A stretch of 64,000 nt of DNA from positions 5,212,001 through 5,276,000 of the forward strand of contig NZ_CP117768.1 in assembly GCF_028623165.1 (NCBI RefSeq), in the 5' to 3' direction. The stretch is from Nostoc sp. UHCC 0926. GTDB lineage: Bacteria; Cyanobacteriota; Cyanobacteriia; Cyanobacteriales; Nostocaceae. Positions 1 through 9,222 of this stretch are shown here, one piece after another; the stretch's first letter is position 1; each line of letters starts with the position of its first letter. Position numbers and translations under genes: made by a program. The notes under the pieces were generated by a model. That model made no database searches. It was not told the DNA's origin and worked only from the letters and a program-made list of their open reading frames with translations.

Positions 1-773
1 ATTTCTGCGCCACTGTTATCATCTAACACTGTGACCATTTCCGTTACTGCTTGAGTTGCAGTTTGCCGCAAACCACAAGCAATATTTCCCTCTATCTCTG
101 CTTTCATTGGTACACCCAGGTTAGCCAAAGCACTGGCGGTAGTATCAATGTCTGGATATTCTGGAGTATTCTGGCCGTTGACATAGCCTGTGAAATGGTT
201 GACACCATATCCATGCAGCAATACCCAAGCCCCATACTGAGTAACCTGATTTACCTCTTCGACAACAGAACGCTGGGGAGGTAGCCAAGGGCGGGTGAAG
301 ACTTGCTGGAGTTGTTTGGCAATAGTTTCAATGTTCCCGTCTTTTTGTAGAAGAGTAAGGGGTGAGGCCAGTTCGTCTAGGATTGAAGATACTGTTTTAG
401 AGATGAGTTGGGCAATATTAGCAGGCAATTCATCGACAATCAACTCGCTGATAAACAGTTTGGGTAAGTTAAATTCCTCTTGCTGCGGATGACGATAATA
501 ACGGGCGTACAAATGGGTTTTGGCAAAATTATACTCTCCAGCCGCTACATAACCTAAAGCTTCTGCAAGTTGCCCAAGGTAGTCAATTCCCAAGTTAAGT
601 TGACCCTGTGGACTATCTACTAATAAACGCAAAGACCGAAAGGCGATGTGGTCGTTGGCGACAGTTCCACCCGCAGCAGTAATCATTTGCTGGTAGGTAC
701 GGGCATGATTTACCCTGGCGCTGTATTCTTGCCAAAGTAATTTCCATAAATAAGGGGCAATTTCGGGTTTCAT
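1..773 (-). CDS. DUF1338 domain protein, C-terminus cut by window edge
   Basis: An open frame runs leftward from the ATG at 771-773 to the window start without a stop (257 codons seen). The N-terminal part contains the stretches AGGTVANDHIAFRSL and LAEALGYVAAGEYNF, which I recognise as the DUF1338 / YdcJ fold (related to the 2-oxoadipate dioxygenase/decarboxylase HglS). In that family an early His of the NDHIAFR motif is a metal ligand. The known activity of HglS is iron-dependent conversion of 2-oxoadipate to 2-hydroxyglutarate; whether the cyanobacterial protein does this is inference. The gene is transcribed in the same direction as the aminotransferase downstream of 2280 and lies after it, with a MITE copy between the two. 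Confidence 0.8.
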   Translation of the reverse strand, partial: MKPEIAPYLWKLLWQEYSARVNHARTYQQMITAAGGTVANDHIAFRSLRLLVDSPQGQLNLGIDYLGQLAEALGYVAAGEYNFAKTHLYARYYRHPQQEEFNLPKLFISELIVDELPANIAQLISKTVSSILDELASPLTLLQKDGNIETIAKQLQQVFTRPWLPPQRSVVEEVNQVTQYGAWVLLHGYGVNHFTGYVNGQNTPEYPDIDTTASALANLGVPMKAEIEGNIACGLRQTATQAVTEMVTVLDDNSGAE

Positions 774-876
774 AAAGTATTAGATATTGGGCATTGGGGA
801 TTGGGCATTGGGTATGGGGCATTGGTTATTTCCTTCCTCGCTGTACCCTGTACTCTGCTTGTCATCCCCTAAGAAC

Positions 877-972
877 TTACAGCTATTTTCAGATAAATAG
901 ACCACGCTGTAGGGGCGCAAGACCTTGCGCCCCTACAACAAATGTGGTTCAAATAAATGAAAAATCCTGTAA
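877..972 (-). mobile_element. MITE-like element family A, copy 1 (96 bp)
   Basis: A 96-bp unit begins TTACAGCTATTTTC and ends ATCCTGTAA, with imperfect inverted ends around a GC-rich palindrome (GTAGGGGCGCAAG and its complement). Copies of the same length occur at 5562-5657, 37566-37661 and 60463-60558, and a core relic lies at 18656-18695. This copy is inverted relative to the other full ones and is the most diverged. Its right end lies inside the aminotransferase gene, supplying the last seven codons and the stop. No transposase is encoded, so movement would need help in trans. Confidence 0.75.
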
Positions 973-2280
973 CACCTCGCTGATAATCTGAAGGGCTATG
1001 TGAATTTGGTCACTGTCGATAACTAGAGGTGGACAGAAACGAATTGCTGCTTTACCGCAACCTAGTAACAATAAACCGCGTAAAAAAGCTTCTTGGATAA
1101 TGCGATCGCGCAATTTATGATCAAGATTACCCTGTTCATCCAATAAGTCTACCGCTACCATCAAACCTTTACCTCGTGGCGGCGATACTTTGGGAAATCT
1201 TTGATGCAACTTGGTCAGACTAGCTTGTAATAATTCTCCCATCTGGGTAGCGTTAGTCATCAAACCACTTTCCAGCAGTCGCAAAGTGGCAATACCGGCA
1301 GCACAAGCAACAGGATTACCACCAAATGTGGTAGCGTGAGAACCGGGAGGCCAAGTCATTAACTCAGGTCTAGCAAGTATCGCTCCTAATGGCAGACCAC
1401 TGGCGATACCTTTGGCAGTAGTAATGATATCAGGCATTACACCCCAATGCTCGATCGCAAATAAGCGACCAGTCCGCCCCATTCCCGCTTGCACTTCATC
1501 CACTACCATCAGAATACCGTGGCGATCGCAAATATCCCGAATCCGCTGCAAGAAACCATCCTCTGGTACGATATACCCACCTTCCCCTTGAATCGCTTCG
1601 ACTACGATCGCCGCTACTTCTGGCGCTGGTAAAATTGTCGTAAATAGCTGTTTTTCCAGGTAATCTAAGCTAGCGTGAGTGCCGTAAGGGATATGAGTAA
1701 CACCAGGAACTAAAGGCCCAAAATTAGCTCGCTGCACTGCTTTGGAACCGGTGAGAGACATTGCCCCATAGGTGCGTCCGTGAAATGCACCTAAGAAGGC
1801 TACGATTAGCGATCGCTTGGTGTAATATCGAGCTAGTTTGATGGCTCCTTCGTTGGATTCTGCGCCGGAATTGGTGAAAAATACTTTTGCAGGAAACGCA
1901 GTATTACTCTGTGGGTGGGGAAAAGGGGCACGAATTGCTAGTTGTTCCGCTAGTTCCACCATCGGCTCATAATAAAAATCCGTCCCTGACATGTGCAGCA
2001 GACGTTCCGACTGTTCTTGAATTGCTTTGACGACTTCCGGGTGGGCGTGTCCGGTGGCGGTAACAGCAATACCTGCGGTCATATCCAGAAATACATTGCC
2101 ATCCACATCTTCCACCATACAGCCCTGGCCGCGAGATACAACTAAGGGATAATCGCGGGTATAAGAAGGGGAAGTTACAGCGCGATCGCGTTGTACAATT
2201 GCTTGAGCACGAGGCCCAGGTAAGGAAGTTATTAAACGAGGTGTACGAGGTAAATTTAGGTTAATAGGGATACTTAACAT
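949..2280 (-). CDS. Class III PLP aminotransferase (acetylornithine/4-aminobutyrate type)
   Basis: 443 residues from the ATG at 2280; an upstream in-frame ATG at 2358 would add 26 residues that look unlike the family, so the shorter start is preferred. The PLP fold of subgroup III is clear: FFTNSGAESNEGAIKLAR (phosphate-binding Ser-Gly-Ala), FHGRTYGAMSLTGS, VVDEVQAGMGRTG (cofactor Asp) and ITTAKGIASGLPLGA with the Schiff-base Lys. It transfers an amino group between an omega-amino donor (acetylornithine, ornithine or 4-aminobutyrate) and 2-oxoglutarate. The exact donor cannot be decided from sequence, so no symbol is given. Its C-terminus is unusual: the last seven codons and the stop lie in a MITE-like repeat (877-972), so the original tail was replaced. 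No operon partner is obvious. Confidence 0.88.
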   Translation of the reverse strand: MLSIPINLNLPRTPRLITSLPGPRAQAIVQRDRAVTSPSYTRDYPLVVSRGQGCMVEDVDGNVFLDMTAGIAVTATGHAHPEVVKAIQEQSERLLHMSGTDFYYEPMVELAEQLAIRAPFPHPQSNTAFPAKVFFTNSGAESNEGAIKLARYYTKRSLIVAFLGAFHGRTYGAMSLTGSKAVQRANFGPLVPGVTHIPYGTHASLDYLEKQLFTTILPAPEVAAIVVEAIQGEGGYIVPEDGFLQRIRDICDRHGILMVVDEVQAGMGRTGRLFAIEHWGVMPDIITTAKGIASGLPLGAILARPELMTWPPGSHATTFGGNPVACAAGIATLRLLESGLMTNATQMGELLQASLTKLHQRFPKVSPPRGKGLMVAVDLLDEQGNLDHKLRDRIIQEAFLRGLLLLGCGKAAIRFCPPLVIDSDQIHIALQIISEVLQDFSFI

Positions 2281-2598
2281 AATTTTTTTCGATTTTTTAA
2301 AGATTACTGAATAATTAAACGCTAAAGGTTGATTGCTTACAGTAGCATTTGATTCCATTAGTGTAGGAATTACGCATTTAACGAAAAATTAGAGTATACG
2401 TCAGCGATCAAGCAAAAATACAGAAATCCTCAGAGGTTGCCCGTTTTTATAACACAACTTCTGTGATCGCGTCATATTGTATTTTTTGAAGCATAACAGT
2501 AAGTCCTATATTTATTGGAACACTCTAAGATAATCAACCAATGACTTGGGCATTTGGACAAAAGTTACACCGTGATTAGATAGGTAGTAGGCCACGTC

Positions 2599-2825
2599 TA
2601 CGCAAAAGTTAGTTTTGGAGTCACATTTGTTGCTTTTGCAACTCCAAAAGTTAGTTTTAAAGTCACATTTGTTGCTTTTGCGACTCCAAAAGTTAGTTTT
2701 AAAGTCACATTTGTTGCTTTTGCGACTCCAATAGTTAGTTTTGGAGTCGCATTTGTTACTTTTGCGACTCCAAAAGTTAGTTTTAAAGTCACATTTGTTA
2801 CTTTTGCGACTCCAAAAGTTAGTTC
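2599..2825. repeat. Tandem array 1: 42-bp unit made of two 21-bp halves
   Basis: About 5.4 copies of a 42-bp unit; copies of ACTCCAAAAGTTAG or its variant start at 2641, 2683, 2725, 2767 and 2809, exactly 42 bp apart. Each unit splits into two related 21-mers, one starting ACTCCAAAAGTT and the other GTCACATTTGTTG. Because 42 is divisible by three, the reverse strand stays open for 96 codons with a 14-residue repeat, but there is no recognisable domain or RBS and I treat it as non-coding. It fills most of the gap between the aminotransferase promoter side and the DUF1003 gene. Confidence 0.85.
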
Positions 2826-3004
2826 AGCAGTAGCCAGAAGACCATAAATAAACTCCAAAAACCTTGTTTGATTCAGTAGCAATAGCAATCTACCAAAATC
2901 TATCTGTGGGTACTTTCATGCATTTTTGCTACCTTCAAGTATCGCCTTGCAGTCAAAATTGAAGTTAGTCAGTTGAAGGAATCATTCATAACGCTAGACT
3001 ACCA

Positions 3005-3622
3005 ATGCAAACCAACAATCAACCAAATCCAAGTGATTCATCGCAAGCATCGCAAAAAATTCTGCCCACTGCCCCATTACCAGAATCTATTAGTCAAAAT
3101 ATCGAGACTATCATCGCATTGCACAGACGTTCTGAAAAAAATGTCCCACAACACCAGCGCTTTGTAGAAACGATAACCATCTTTTTTGGTCGTCCTGTAT
3201 TCCTGTATAGCATTCTGCTTGCGATTATTCTCTGGGTAATACCCAATGCCTTACCACGACGTTTAGGTGTACCTAGATTTGAGGAAGTTCCATTTCCTTG
3301 GTTACAATTTTCACTGACTGCGGGTTCATTGTTGGTGACAACAGGAGTATTGATTAAACAGGAGCGACAAGAAAAGTTAGCAGAGCAACGGGCGCAACTT
3401 AGCCTTCAACTCAACCTGCTCTCTGAGCAGAAAATCGCTAAACTCATCGCTTTGATTGAGGAATTACGCCAAGATATTCCCAATGTCAAAAATCGCTCTG
3501 ACCCGGAGGCTGAAATAATGAAGTCCCCTACTGATGCACATGCAATTGTAGACTTATTGGAAGAAACCTTAGCATCAGAGTTAGCAAATTTATCGCCGCA
3601 AGAAATATCAACTCAGGAGTAA
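3005..3622 (+). CDS. DUF1003 membrane protein
   Basis: 205 residues. After a polar N-terminus (about 60 residues) come two hydrophobic segments, FLYSILLAIILWVI (about residues 66-80) and LQFSLTAGSLLVTTGVLI (about 99-117). A basic/acidic amphipathic helix follows (QERQEKLAEQRAQLSLQLN, with EQK later). This two-helix plus coiled-coil layout is typical of DUF1003, whose function is unknown; a role in membrane-associated signalling or ion handling is speculation. The gene stands alone between repeat-filled spacers, with array 1 upstream and MITEs downstream. The start ATG at 3005 is chosen because the overlapping frame at 2973 is short and domain-free. Confidence 0.8.
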   Translation: MQTNNQPNPSDSSQASQKILPTAPLPESISQNIETIIALHRRSEKNVPQHQRFVETITIFFGRPVFLYSILLAIILWVIPNALPRRLGVPRFEEVPFPWLQFSLTAGSLLVTTGVLIKQERQEKLAEQRAQLSLQLNLLSEQKIAKLIALIEELRQDIPNVKNRSDPEAEIMKSPTDAHAIVDLLEETLASELANLSPQEISTQE

Positions 3623-3647
3623 CAAAGTAAGCGTAGTCAGGACTTAC

Positions 3648-3720
3648 GCAACTGTCACAAGCGATGGCGCGGTGTAGATGCGCCGCGCGCCAAACAACTA
3701 AGCGAGAAACATGGGAATAG
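3648..3720. repeat. Repeat fragment sharing the GGACTTACGCAACTG motif
   Basis: The stretch AGGACTTACGCAACTG followed by CACAAGC recurs at 5480-5503, and its first 12 bases match the terminal repeat of the MITE at 3772-3884. It then runs into a GC-rich palindrome (GCGCGGTG...GCGCCGCGCGCC). It looks like a solo end or decayed copy of that MITE family. Confidence 0.5.
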
Positions 3721-3771
3721 CCGGACGTTTTAGTTGCTGAACTAAATAATTTGATAACAATCTATGCTTAA

Positions 3772-3884
3772 TAGGACTTACGCACACTCTACGATTCTTG
3801 GCGTCCTTGGCGTCTTCTCTGCGAGACGCTGCGCGATGGCGGTTCGATAAATTAAACTTTTTGGCGATTTTTGCGTAAGTCCTA
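3772..3884. mobile_element. MITE-like element family B, 113 bp with 13-bp TIRs and 5-bp target duplication
   Basis: The element starts TAGGACTTACGCA and ends with its exact complement TGCGTAAGTCCTA. It is flanked on both sides by CTTAA, a perfect 5-bp duplication as expected of a transposed element. The interior has no coding capacity and contains the Nostoc-type GC repeat GAGACGCTGCGCGATGGCGG. A recent insertion is inferred from the perfect ends and duplication. Confidence 0.8.
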
Positions 3885-3902
3885 CTTAATTTAATATAGG
3901 AC

Positions 3903-4080
3903 TGATATTTGATTTTTGAAATATACGTAGGGTGTGTTATGCCAAAGGCTAACGCACCACCTCTGATTCTAGGTGCGTTACGCTACGCGATAACACAACG
4001 CCAGTCCGCTCAAGTCGGGAAACCCGCCCAGACGGCTGGCTCCCCTACATATACTTAGATTTTTTCAAAAATCAAATCGG
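3903..4080. repeat. Inverted-repeat element enclosing a GTGTTAT/GCACC palindrome
   Basis: The two ends are inverted copies: ATTTGATTTTTGAAATATA followed by CGTAGGG on the left, and CCCCTACATATAC then TTTTTTCAAAAATCAAATC on the right. Inside, GTGTTATGCC...GCTAACGCACC pairs with GGTGCGTTACGC...GATAACAC (3934-3996). The inner palindrome family occurs again at 42071-42147. No coding potential is seen. It fills most of the space before the M20 gene terminator side. Confidence 0.65.
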
Positions 4081-4182
4081 ATTGCTATAGATTGTTTGAC
4101 CAGTTTAATAAGCTAAATCTTTGAGCCGAAGCCAGACTAAACAATTGTAGTTATTAAAAACAGCTAATTTACACCCATTCAA

Positions 4183-5400
4183 TTAATTTAAAAAGTTCTC
4201 CACGCATCTGACAAATATTTCCACACCCATTCCCAACGCCGTTTCATCAAAATCAAAGCGGGGATGATGATGAGGATAGGCCAAGTCTTTCTTAGGGTTA
4301 GCAGAACCTAAGAAGAAATAGCAACCAGGAACCTCTTGCAAGAAGAATGACATATCTTCAGCAGCCATAGTTTGACATTCTGGCACAATACCCATCGGGG
4401 TTTCTACCACTTCTTCTGCTACAGTTCGCACCAATTCTGCCATCTTAATATCATTAATTACTGGTGGATAAAGTGACCAGTATTCTAAGTCATAACTCGC
4501 ACCATGACTTTGACAAATTCCAGCAATAATCTGCTCGACACGCTGGTTGAAAAAGCCTTTCAAACTAGGATTAAAATACCTGACAGTGGCACTCATTCTC
4601 GCTGTATCAGCAATCACATTCCGCTTGGTTCCAGCATGAAGTTCGCCTACTGTCACCACAGCCGAATCAATGGGATTAACATTCCGAGCGACAATGGTTT
4701 GCAAAGCATTCACAATTTGAGCAGCAACTACAACAGAGTCAACAGTTTGATGGGGTAGTGCGCCGTGTCCACCTTTGCCCAAAATTGTGCAGTTAAAGCA
4801 CTCCACAGCTGCCATCAACGCCCCAGCCCGCACACCCACTGTTCCCAACGACAAATTATTCCATAAGTGCAAACCAATAATTGCGTCAACATCAGGATTT
4901 TTCAGGACTCCAGCTTCAATCATCGGCTTTGCGCCTCCTGGTGATTCTTCCGCTGGCTGGAAGATAATTTTCACGGTACCGGAGAAATCTTGGCGATGCT
5001 GTTGGAGATAGTAAGCTGTACCTAAAGCGATCGCTGTATGTCCATCATGTCCACAAGCGTGCATCACTCCATCATGCTGCGATTTATACGGCACTTCGTT
5101 GAGTTCTTGGATTGGCAAAGCATCCATATCTGCCCGAATCGCTAAAACTTTTTCTGTGCCTAATTTGTTACCCTTAATGGTGGCAACAATGCCAGTGTGA
5201 GCAATGCCAGTTTGATGCTCAATCCCCCATTCTTGTAACTTTTGTGATACAAACTCGGCGGTCAGTTTTTCTTGAAAACCTAACTCTGGTTGTTGATGCA
5301 ATCGCCGCCGCCACTCTATCAATTGTGGTTGCAATGAGCGGATTGAAAGTCGGATGCGAGATAGGTCAATAGAAGAGGGATTGGGAAAGGTAGAAACCAT
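4183..5400 (-). CDS. M20 family metal-dependent amidohydrolase
   Basis: 405 residues. Features of the M20D/hippurate hydrolase branch are visible: LAIRADMDALPI, the metal-binding CGHDGHTAIALGTAYYL, IIFQPAEESPGGAKPMIEAG with the catalytic Glu pair, IGLHLWNN, and a C-terminal HHHPRFDFDE with the last His ligand. A dimerisation insert (about residues 195-310) separates the halves of the catalytic domain. The enzyme removes an acyl group from an amide-linked amino acid or related small molecule in the cytoplasm. Substrate (N-acyl amino acid, hippurate or indole-acetyl amino acid) cannot be read from sequence. It is a single gene between repeat-rich spacers. Confidence 0.88.
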   Translation of the reverse strand: MVSTFPNPSSIDLSRIRLSIRSLQPQLIEWRRRLHQQPELGFQEKLTAEFVSQKLQEWGIEHQTGIAHTGIVATIKGNKLGTEKVLAIRADMDALPIQELNEVPYKSQHDGVMHACGHDGHTAIALGTAYYLQQHRQDFSGTVKIIFQPAEESPGGAKPMIEAGVLKNPDVDAIIGLHLWNNLSLGTVGVRAGALMAAVECFNCTILGKGGHGALPHQTVDSVVVAAQIVNALQTIVARNVNPIDSAVVTVGELHAGTKRNVIADTARMSATVRYFNPSLKGFFNQRVEQIIAGICQSHGASYDLEYWSLYPPVINDIKMAELVRTVAEEVVETPMGIVPECQTMAAEDMSFFLQEVPGCYFFLGSANPKKDLAYPHHHPRFDFDETALGMGVEIFVRCVENFLN

Positions 5401-5561
5401 TATGAAGACAAGCTAGTTTAAGTACAGCTAACTTAGTTTATCGTAGGGAATGGCGAAGAATCATCATCAGAATCTTCTTCAGGACTTACGCAACTGGCAC
5501 AAGCAATGGCTAACCTCAACAAGTCCCCAAATTGCTACAAAAGCGGAAATTCTGGCGGAGA

Positions 5562-5657
5562 TTACAGCAGAATTAAAGTATTTGAACCACATCTGTCGTA
5601 GGGGCGCAAGGCCTTGCGCCCCTACCGCGTGGTCTATTTACCTGAAAATAGCTGTAA
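5562..5657 (+). mobile_element. MITE-like element family A, copy 2 (96 bp)
   Basis: Near-identical to the copies at 37566 and 60463; the only visible difference from the 37566 copy is A for C in AGAATTAAAG. Ends are TTACAGC and GCTGTAA. It interrupts a short open stretch (5450-5755) that has no family resemblance. The surrounding gap 5401-5955 holds this element, the AGGACTTACGCAACTG fragment and a hairpin, and no gene I can support. Confidence 0.8.
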
Positions 5658-5757
5658 GAGTGTGGAGTTCTACAGCACCTGCCAAAATCACGGCTGGTAA
5701 GCCCAACAAAAAAGAAAATCGGGCAGATGTCTCCCGTTCCATGCCCAAAAATTAAAT

Positions 5758-5778
5758 AAGGCAGGTAAATCCTGCCTT
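5758..5778. terminator. Hairpin downstream of bioD, candidate terminator
   Basis: AAGGCAGG and CCTGCCTT form a perfect 8-bp stem with a 5-base loop. There is no strong T run on either side, so an intrinsic terminator is only a possibility. It lies about 180 bp past the bioD stop on the bioD strand. Confidence 0.4.
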
Positions 5779-5955
5779 GTGTGTCACTAAAGTTAGGTTA
5801 ATTTGATCTTTTCTTACAATTGCACGTCTTATTGACAAAGCTATTACCGAGTTATGTCAGAACTGTGACTGCATCAGTTGTAAACAGGGATTGAACGTTC
5901 ACTACGATCAGTTACTCAAGTCTTTTTTTCCAATACCCAATCCCCAATGCCCTAT

Positions 5956-6645
5956 TTAAAGTGTCAGTGTTTCCCAATCTAAATCTGATGCTACTTGAGC
6001 AAGTTTATCTAAATCAGTCAAGTTATCTAAATAGGGCAAGCAGCCTAAAACTGGGGTGTTAGTGAGTGATTGAATCAATTGGTGTGGTGTCCAGTCGGCT
6101 ATTTCTGCATCTGTTCGAGGTTGTACGCAGTTTAGAACAATGCCTTTGAGATTGATGCGCGATTGTCTAGCTAATGCTACGTTTGCCACTGCTTGAGCGA
6201 TCGCACCCAATCTAACTGGCACTACCAATACCGTTGGTAAACGCCATTCCCCCGCCAAATCAGCTACCGTTAATTCCTCCGTTACTGGCGAACCTAACCC
6301 TCCTAAGGCTTCTACAAGCACAAAATCACGATGCGATCGCAATTTAGATAAAGCTTGCCACACAAGTGCTAAATCTACTCGGCGATTTTCCCGTGCTGCT
6401 GCTATAGGAGGGGCTAAAGGTGCTTGAAAGTACAAAGGTGTAATTTCTTCAGCAGATTGTTCTAGTACAAATAGCTTTTGATACCACTCGCGATCGCCAA
6501 TTCCCGATTGAATCGGTTTCATGATTCCCCAGCTACGCTGCGGGTAATATTTTTGCCAATAGGCTGCTAATGCTGTTGTTAAAACAGTTTTACCAGCTTC
6601 TGTATCAGTTCCAGTAATCAGTAGTGTGTTTAACATTAATTTCAT
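5956..6645 (-). CDS. bioD: Dethiobiotin synthetase
   Basis: 229 residues. The N-terminal [20 protein letters not shown] is the BioD variant of the P-loop (GTDTxxGKT), followed by GIMKPIQSG, which carries the conserved Lys contacting diaminopelargonate. [15 protein letters not shown] is the second nucleotide-site motif. The enzyme closes the ureido ring of dethiobiotin using ATP and CO2, the penultimate step of biotin synthesis. The start at 6645 overlaps the stop of the kinase gene as ATGA, which favours this start over the ATG at 6636 and implies translational coupling. The pairing of a biotin gene with a Ser/Thr kinase is unexpected and may be simple co-transcription. Confidence 0.93.
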   Translation of the reverse strand: MKLMLNTLLITGTDTEAGKTVLTTALAAYWQKYYPQRSWGIMKPIQSGIGDREWYQKLFVLEQSAEEITPLYFQAPLAPPIAAARENRRVDLALVWQALSKLRSHRDFVLVEALGGLGSPVTEELTVADLAGEWRLPTVLVVPVRLGAIAQAVANVALARQSRINLKGIVLNCVQPRTDAEIADWTPHQLIQSLTNTPVLGCLPYLDNLTDLDKLAQVASDLDWETLTL

Positions 6646-8402
6646 TGGCCAGAAAATGGTTGTGTTCCATCAGCCGGCGGTAAAGTTGGGGTTTCACCAG
6701 TTGTAGGAATTGGGTTAGGTGTTTGTGTCGGAATTGGCAGGGGTGTCTCTGTCGGAAATGGCAGGGGTGTTTGTGTTGGAATTGGCAAGGGTGTTTCTGT
6801 CGGAAATGGCAGGGGTGTTTGTGTGGGAAATGGCAGGGGTGTCTCTGTCGGAATTGGCAGGGGTGTTTCTGTCGGAATTGGCAGAGGTGTCTCTGTAGGT
6901 ATTGGTTTGACTGGTTTTTCTAATGCAACATTGAGGTTGTAATTGCTTTCGGCAACTCCTGAAAGCAGTGTTAACTCAATAGTATATCTACCAGTAACCA
7001 GCAATGTACCTGCATAAGATGTTACTTGCTGGATATTCGGATCAATTGGTTGTTGATTGGGACTGAAGACTGTTAGCAAAACGCTGCTTCCTGGGTCAAG
7101 AAACGCAGTTAACTTGTCACCTTCCTGCCCAAAAAAAGTGTAGCGGATTATTTGATTTGTTTTGAGAGTATCTTTAACCGTGGCTGTGTTATTTGCTTCC
7201 AGATTGAGCCGCCTACTAGATACAACAGGTTGATCGTTGGTGGGTGTGGATGTGAATGTAGTACCACCAGTAATCACTGGTGAAGGGAAATTTTGTGGAA
7301 GTGTCTCACTTGGTGATGGTTTTGACTGACTGCGGATGGAACTTACCAATGCCCAAGAACCAAATCCGGCGATGATCACTACAGCAATGGCAATTGCTGC
7401 GATCGCTAACGGATTATCCAAGATTGAGCTAGTATTACTTGGTGGAATCACAGGATCGGGTTGTTTCTTCTTGGGCGAAGCTGCTGGTGGTACTAAGTTA
7501 GGCCGGCGACCAACAGCCATTGTTTGCAAGTTCGATACATTATTAGGGGTAGGGACACTGGGTTGAGCCAGAGATTGCAGTGCTTGGGATACATTAGCAG
7601 CACTTTGGTAGCGATCGCTCGGTATATGATTCAACATTCGATTCAAAACCTGAGCAAATCGCGGATTCACTCTTACCCACCGCTGCCAATTCCAAGTTAG
7701 TTGGTTTTCGTCAAATAGATCCCTTGGTTCTTTACCAGTCAGCAAAACAATCGCACTCACCGCTAATGCATACAAGTCACTACTAGGATAAGCGCCCCCT
7801 GTTTGCATTTGTTCACTAGGAGAGTAGCCTAATTTTCCCACAGTGGTTTCTGGCATTGGGCTATTTGGCGATCGTAAACGCTCTGCCAGTTCCTTTACCA
7901 CCCCAAAGTCAATTAACACAGGTTTAGCGTCACTATCTCGCAAAATAATATTTTCTGGCGAGATATCTCGGTGAATAATCCCTCGACTGTGAATATGCTC
8001 TAAAACAGGCAACAATAACTGTATTAGCTGCAATACTTCAGCCTCTGTAAAGGTTTTACCCACAGCTTGACGTTCAGCCAGCAGAGTTCGGTACGTCTGA
8101 CCTGCAACGTAGTCCTCCACCAAAAATAAGCGTTGGTCTTGCTCAAATCTTTCCCGGAATTTAGGCACTTGTGGGTGTTCGATTTGATATAAAATGGCAG
8201 CTTCTCGGTGAAAAAGCTCTTGTGCCTTCTTCCAAGCCAAAGCCTCCGTTGCTGTTGAAATCAATTCCTTGATCGCGCAAAGTTCGTTAAAGCGCCTCTG
8301 GTCTTCTGCCAGATAGGTTCTACCAAATCCTCCTTGTCCGAGAATTTGAATTATGCGGTAACGGTTTTGCAAGACAGTGCCAACTTTAATCGGTGGTTGC
8401 AT
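6642..8402 (-). CDS. Membrane-anchored Ser/Thr protein kinase with Pro-Thr repeat tail
   Basis: 586 residues from the ATG at 8402; an ATG at 8450 adds 16 residues but gives no better RBS. Kinase motifs (counted from 8450): GQGGFGRTY loop, AIKE with Lys61, HRDISPEN with Asp162, DFG at 181-183, and GYSPSEQ in the activation segment, as in the cyanobacterial Pkn family. A hydrophobic segment ([16 protein letters not shown]) follows a Pro-rich linker, then a beta-rich domain that resembles a prepeptidase C-terminal type fold. The tail has an 8-residue repeat P-[I/F]-P-T-[E/Q]-T-P-L, probably exposed or cell-wall facing. It presumably phosphorylates cytoplasmic proteins in response to an outside signal. 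Confidence 0.9.
   Translation of the reverse strand: MQPPIKVGTVLQNRYRIIQILGQGGFGRTYLAEDQRRFNELCAIKELISTATEALAWKKAQELFHREAAILYQIEHPQVPKFRERFEQDQRLFLVEDYVAGQTYRTLLAERQAVGKTFTEAEVLQLIQLLLPVLEHIHSRGIIHRDISPENIILRDSDAKPVLIDFGVVKELAERLRSPNSPMPETTVGKLGYSPSEQMQTGGAYPSSDLYALAVSAIVLLTGKEPRDLFDENQLTWNWQRWVRVNPRFAQVLNRMLNHIPSDRYQSAANVSQALQSLAQPSVPTPNNVSNLQTMAVGRRPNLVPPAASPKKKQPDPVIPPSNTSSILDNPLAIAAIAIAVVIIAGFGSWALVSSIRSQSKPSPSETLPQNFPSPVITGGTTFTSTPTNDQPVVSSRRLNLEANNTATVKDTLKTNQIIRYTFFGQEGDKLTAFLDPGSSVLLTVFSPNQQPIDPNIQQVTSYAGTLLVTGRYTIELTLLSGVAESNYNLNVALEKPVKPIPTETPLPIPTETPLPIPTETPLPFPTQTPLPFPTETPLPIPTQTPLPFPTETPLPIPTQTPNPIPTTGETPTLPPADGTQPFSGQ
6711..6905 (-). repeat. Coding 24-bp tandem repeats (Pro-Thr tail)
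   Basis: About eight 24-bp units on the coding strand encode P-[I/F]-P-T-[E/Q]-T-P-L. Units differ mainly at the I/F and E/Q positions. Such slipped-strand repeats are likely to vary in number between strains. Confidence 0.8.
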
Positions 8403-9222
8403 GATCGATTGATTGAGTGTATTAGCAACTGAGGAGGAAGTCACCCACAAAGATTAAGTCCAAGAGGCGACACAGTCACATGCAGCGATATTTTACCTTA
8501 CATAATAGTTAGGAGTATACGCAAAGTCACACTTCAAGTGTCTTATGCAACTCTCTTAACTGTCTACAGTAATTTATGTATGGGGTCTTTTCCCCTGCCC
8601 CCTGCCCCTTTTCTTCTTCTCTGACCGCTTGGAACTGCTGTCAGCCCTGCGCCAGAACCCACGCAAATGAGAGTTTGTTAATACCAATTCTATGTGAGCC
8701 TACATAAGACTTATCCCTTTATCTAGCAAGGATTTCAGAAAAAATTGGTATAAGTACCAATGTGATCCGGGAATTTATTGGGTTAATTAAAACTAAAAAT
8801 TAAGTCTGCTAGTTTATTTCTTTACCGCTAGTATCATAGAATATAATCAGATACCTGTTTAACACTTAGTCGCAAGTGTTCTCCTGTCTAAAAACAAAGT
8901 TAAATATTACCCAAGTTGTAAATGCTTTACTGTCAGTTATAAATGAGATAGTTAAAAGAAGCAATCTATCACACCAATCTTTAGAGAGATTAGGGTCATT
9001 TACCTCAACCTAAAAAACTTGAAGTATAGACCTAGTGGACGGACTTGATATCCGTTAAACTATCAATAGTTTGTTTGCCAAGAAAATTAGACAGTTAGCA
9101 AATGATAATTGTATGGAAAAATGTTTAAATATTGATTGTATGAAATCTTCAACAAAACTCACAGATGTTTTTTTAGGCGATTTCCTGATTAAATCTATTA
9201 AATCTTTAATGATAATATTGCT
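8403..9222. other. Long spacer upstream of kinase and prs, no gene
   Basis: This divergent spacer holds the promoters of the kinase (leftward) and prs (rightward). It contains an inverted repeat with arms ATACCAATT (8681-8689) and AATTGGTAT (8743-8751), a motif dispersed in Nostoc intergenic DNA, and a C/T-rich run near 8590-8620. I see no tRNA, small RNA or supported ORF. Confidence 0.6.

Noticed and set aside
2599-2825. CRISPR array
   Set aside because: Repeats are contiguous with no unique spacers and no cas genes; the same holds for arrays 2-4.
2598-2888. 96-codon minus-strand frame with a 14-residue repeat
   Set aside because: It exists because the 42-bp repeat is divisible by three; no RBS or domain.
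5450-5755. 101-codon frame on the plus strand
   Set aside because: It is made of an AGGACTTACGCAACTG repeat fragment and a family-A MITE, with no conserved domain; the open frame is a by-product.
6723-6923. 66-codon plus-strand frame rich in Cys and Trp
   Set aside because: Antisense shadow of the Pro-Thr repeat tail of the kinase.
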